A DNA stretch of 5,374 bases from an uncultured Parabacteroides sp. (GTDB taxonomy: Bacteria > Bacteroidota > Bacteroidia > Bacteroidales > Tannerellaceae), in contig CAKVBA010000079.1 in NCBI GenBank assembly GCA_934725305.1, forward strand, positions 1 through 5,374. Reading direction: 5' to 3'. Both the position numbers and the translations under genes were made by a program. Within the stretch, counting starts at the first letter, position 1, and every line of letters starts with the position of its first letter. The notes below the pieces were generated by a model that was not told the origin of the DNA, did not search any database, and saw only the letters and a list, made by a program, of their open reading frames with translations. Positions 5,302 through 5,374 of the stretch are shown in pieces.

Positions 5302-5374
5302 GCCTCTTTAGCTCAGTTGGCCAGAGCACGTGATTTGTAATCTCGGGGTCGTTGGTTCGAATCCGACAAGAGGC
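5302..5374 (+). tRNA. tRNA-Thr (anticodon TGT)
   Basis: The 73-base cloverleaf folds as follows. The acceptor stem is GCCTCTT/AAGAGGC (7 bp), the D-stem GCTC/GAGC, the anticodon loop TTTGTAA with anticodon TGT, the variable loop GGGTC, and the T-stem GTTGG/CCGAC (one G-T wobble) around TTCGAAT. TGT reads ACA and other Thr codons. The anticodon stem CGTGA/TCTCG has a T-T mismatch at its middle pair (29:41). CCA is not encoded within the window, which ends exactly at the last acceptor base. A tRNA-Thr(UGU) gene heads the thrU-tyrU-glyT-thrT-tufB cluster in Escherichia coli, and a similar order is plausible here. Confidence 0.96.

Noticed and set aside
5027..5340. Open frames of 67-75 codons on the plus strand running toward the tRNA
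   Set aside because: They run through the tRNA promoter, and one runs into the tRNA gene itself. The first would need a TTG start. The products are low-complexity and motif-free.
4915..5374. tRNA-integrated genomic island bounded by att repeats
   Set aside because: The two tRNA-end copies are inverted relative to each other, whereas integration gives direct repeats. No integrase is present between them.

Overview
The window looks like a piece of a Bacteroidales chromosome (Bacteroides or Parabacteroides type). Three observations support this: promoter-like elements fit the Bacteroides -33 TTG / -7 TAnnTTTG pattern, start codons lack clear Shine-Dalgarno sequences, and the protein families are typical of that order. 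The species cannot be fixed from this sequence alone.

Left edge (1-209): no intact gene. The minus strand carries a 44-codon fragment that resembles the C-terminus of an outer-membrane beta-barrel or TonB-dependent receptor. It lies just past the stop codon of the neighbouring HAD gene.

Main block (210-4308): three intact genes, all on the minus strand. In order of transcription they are (1) a 518-aa protein fusing an ABC/OLD-type ATPase to a TOPRIM-like DUF4435 domain, (2) a 589-aa ArnT/PMT-type membrane glycosyltransferase (GT83/GT39-like), and (3) a 213-aa HAD-superfamily sugar-phosphatase-like enzyme. Gaps are 89 and 41 bp, so co-transcription is possible. The only convincing promoter is upstream of the ATPase gene, and a perfect 7+7 bp palindrome covers its -7 box. 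The glycosyltransferase and HAD enzyme could share sugar metabolism. The ATPase shows no obvious link to them, and its domain combination matches that of PARIS/OLD-type phage-defence proteins.

Right block (4309-5301): about 1 kb with no convincing full-length gene but considerable structure. It holds a 29-codon ORF resembling the first residues of an IS1380-type transposase and a degenerate array of about 22-bp tandem units (about 4646-4904). Inside the array the core octamer of one unit is exactly inverted, which creates two competing hairpins. Further right are a 12-bp reverse-complement copy of the 3' end of the tRNA gene and another hairpin. The block ends in a textbook Bacteroides promoter (5220-5249) that drives tRNA-Thr(TGT) (5302-5374), the last base of which is the last base of the window. 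In many bacteria tRNA-Thr(UGU) opens a tRNA cluster leading into tuf. That may apply here but lies outside the window.

The best candidates for something new are the ATPase-DUF4435 fusion under a palindrome-covered promoter, and the 22-bp array with its flipped core.
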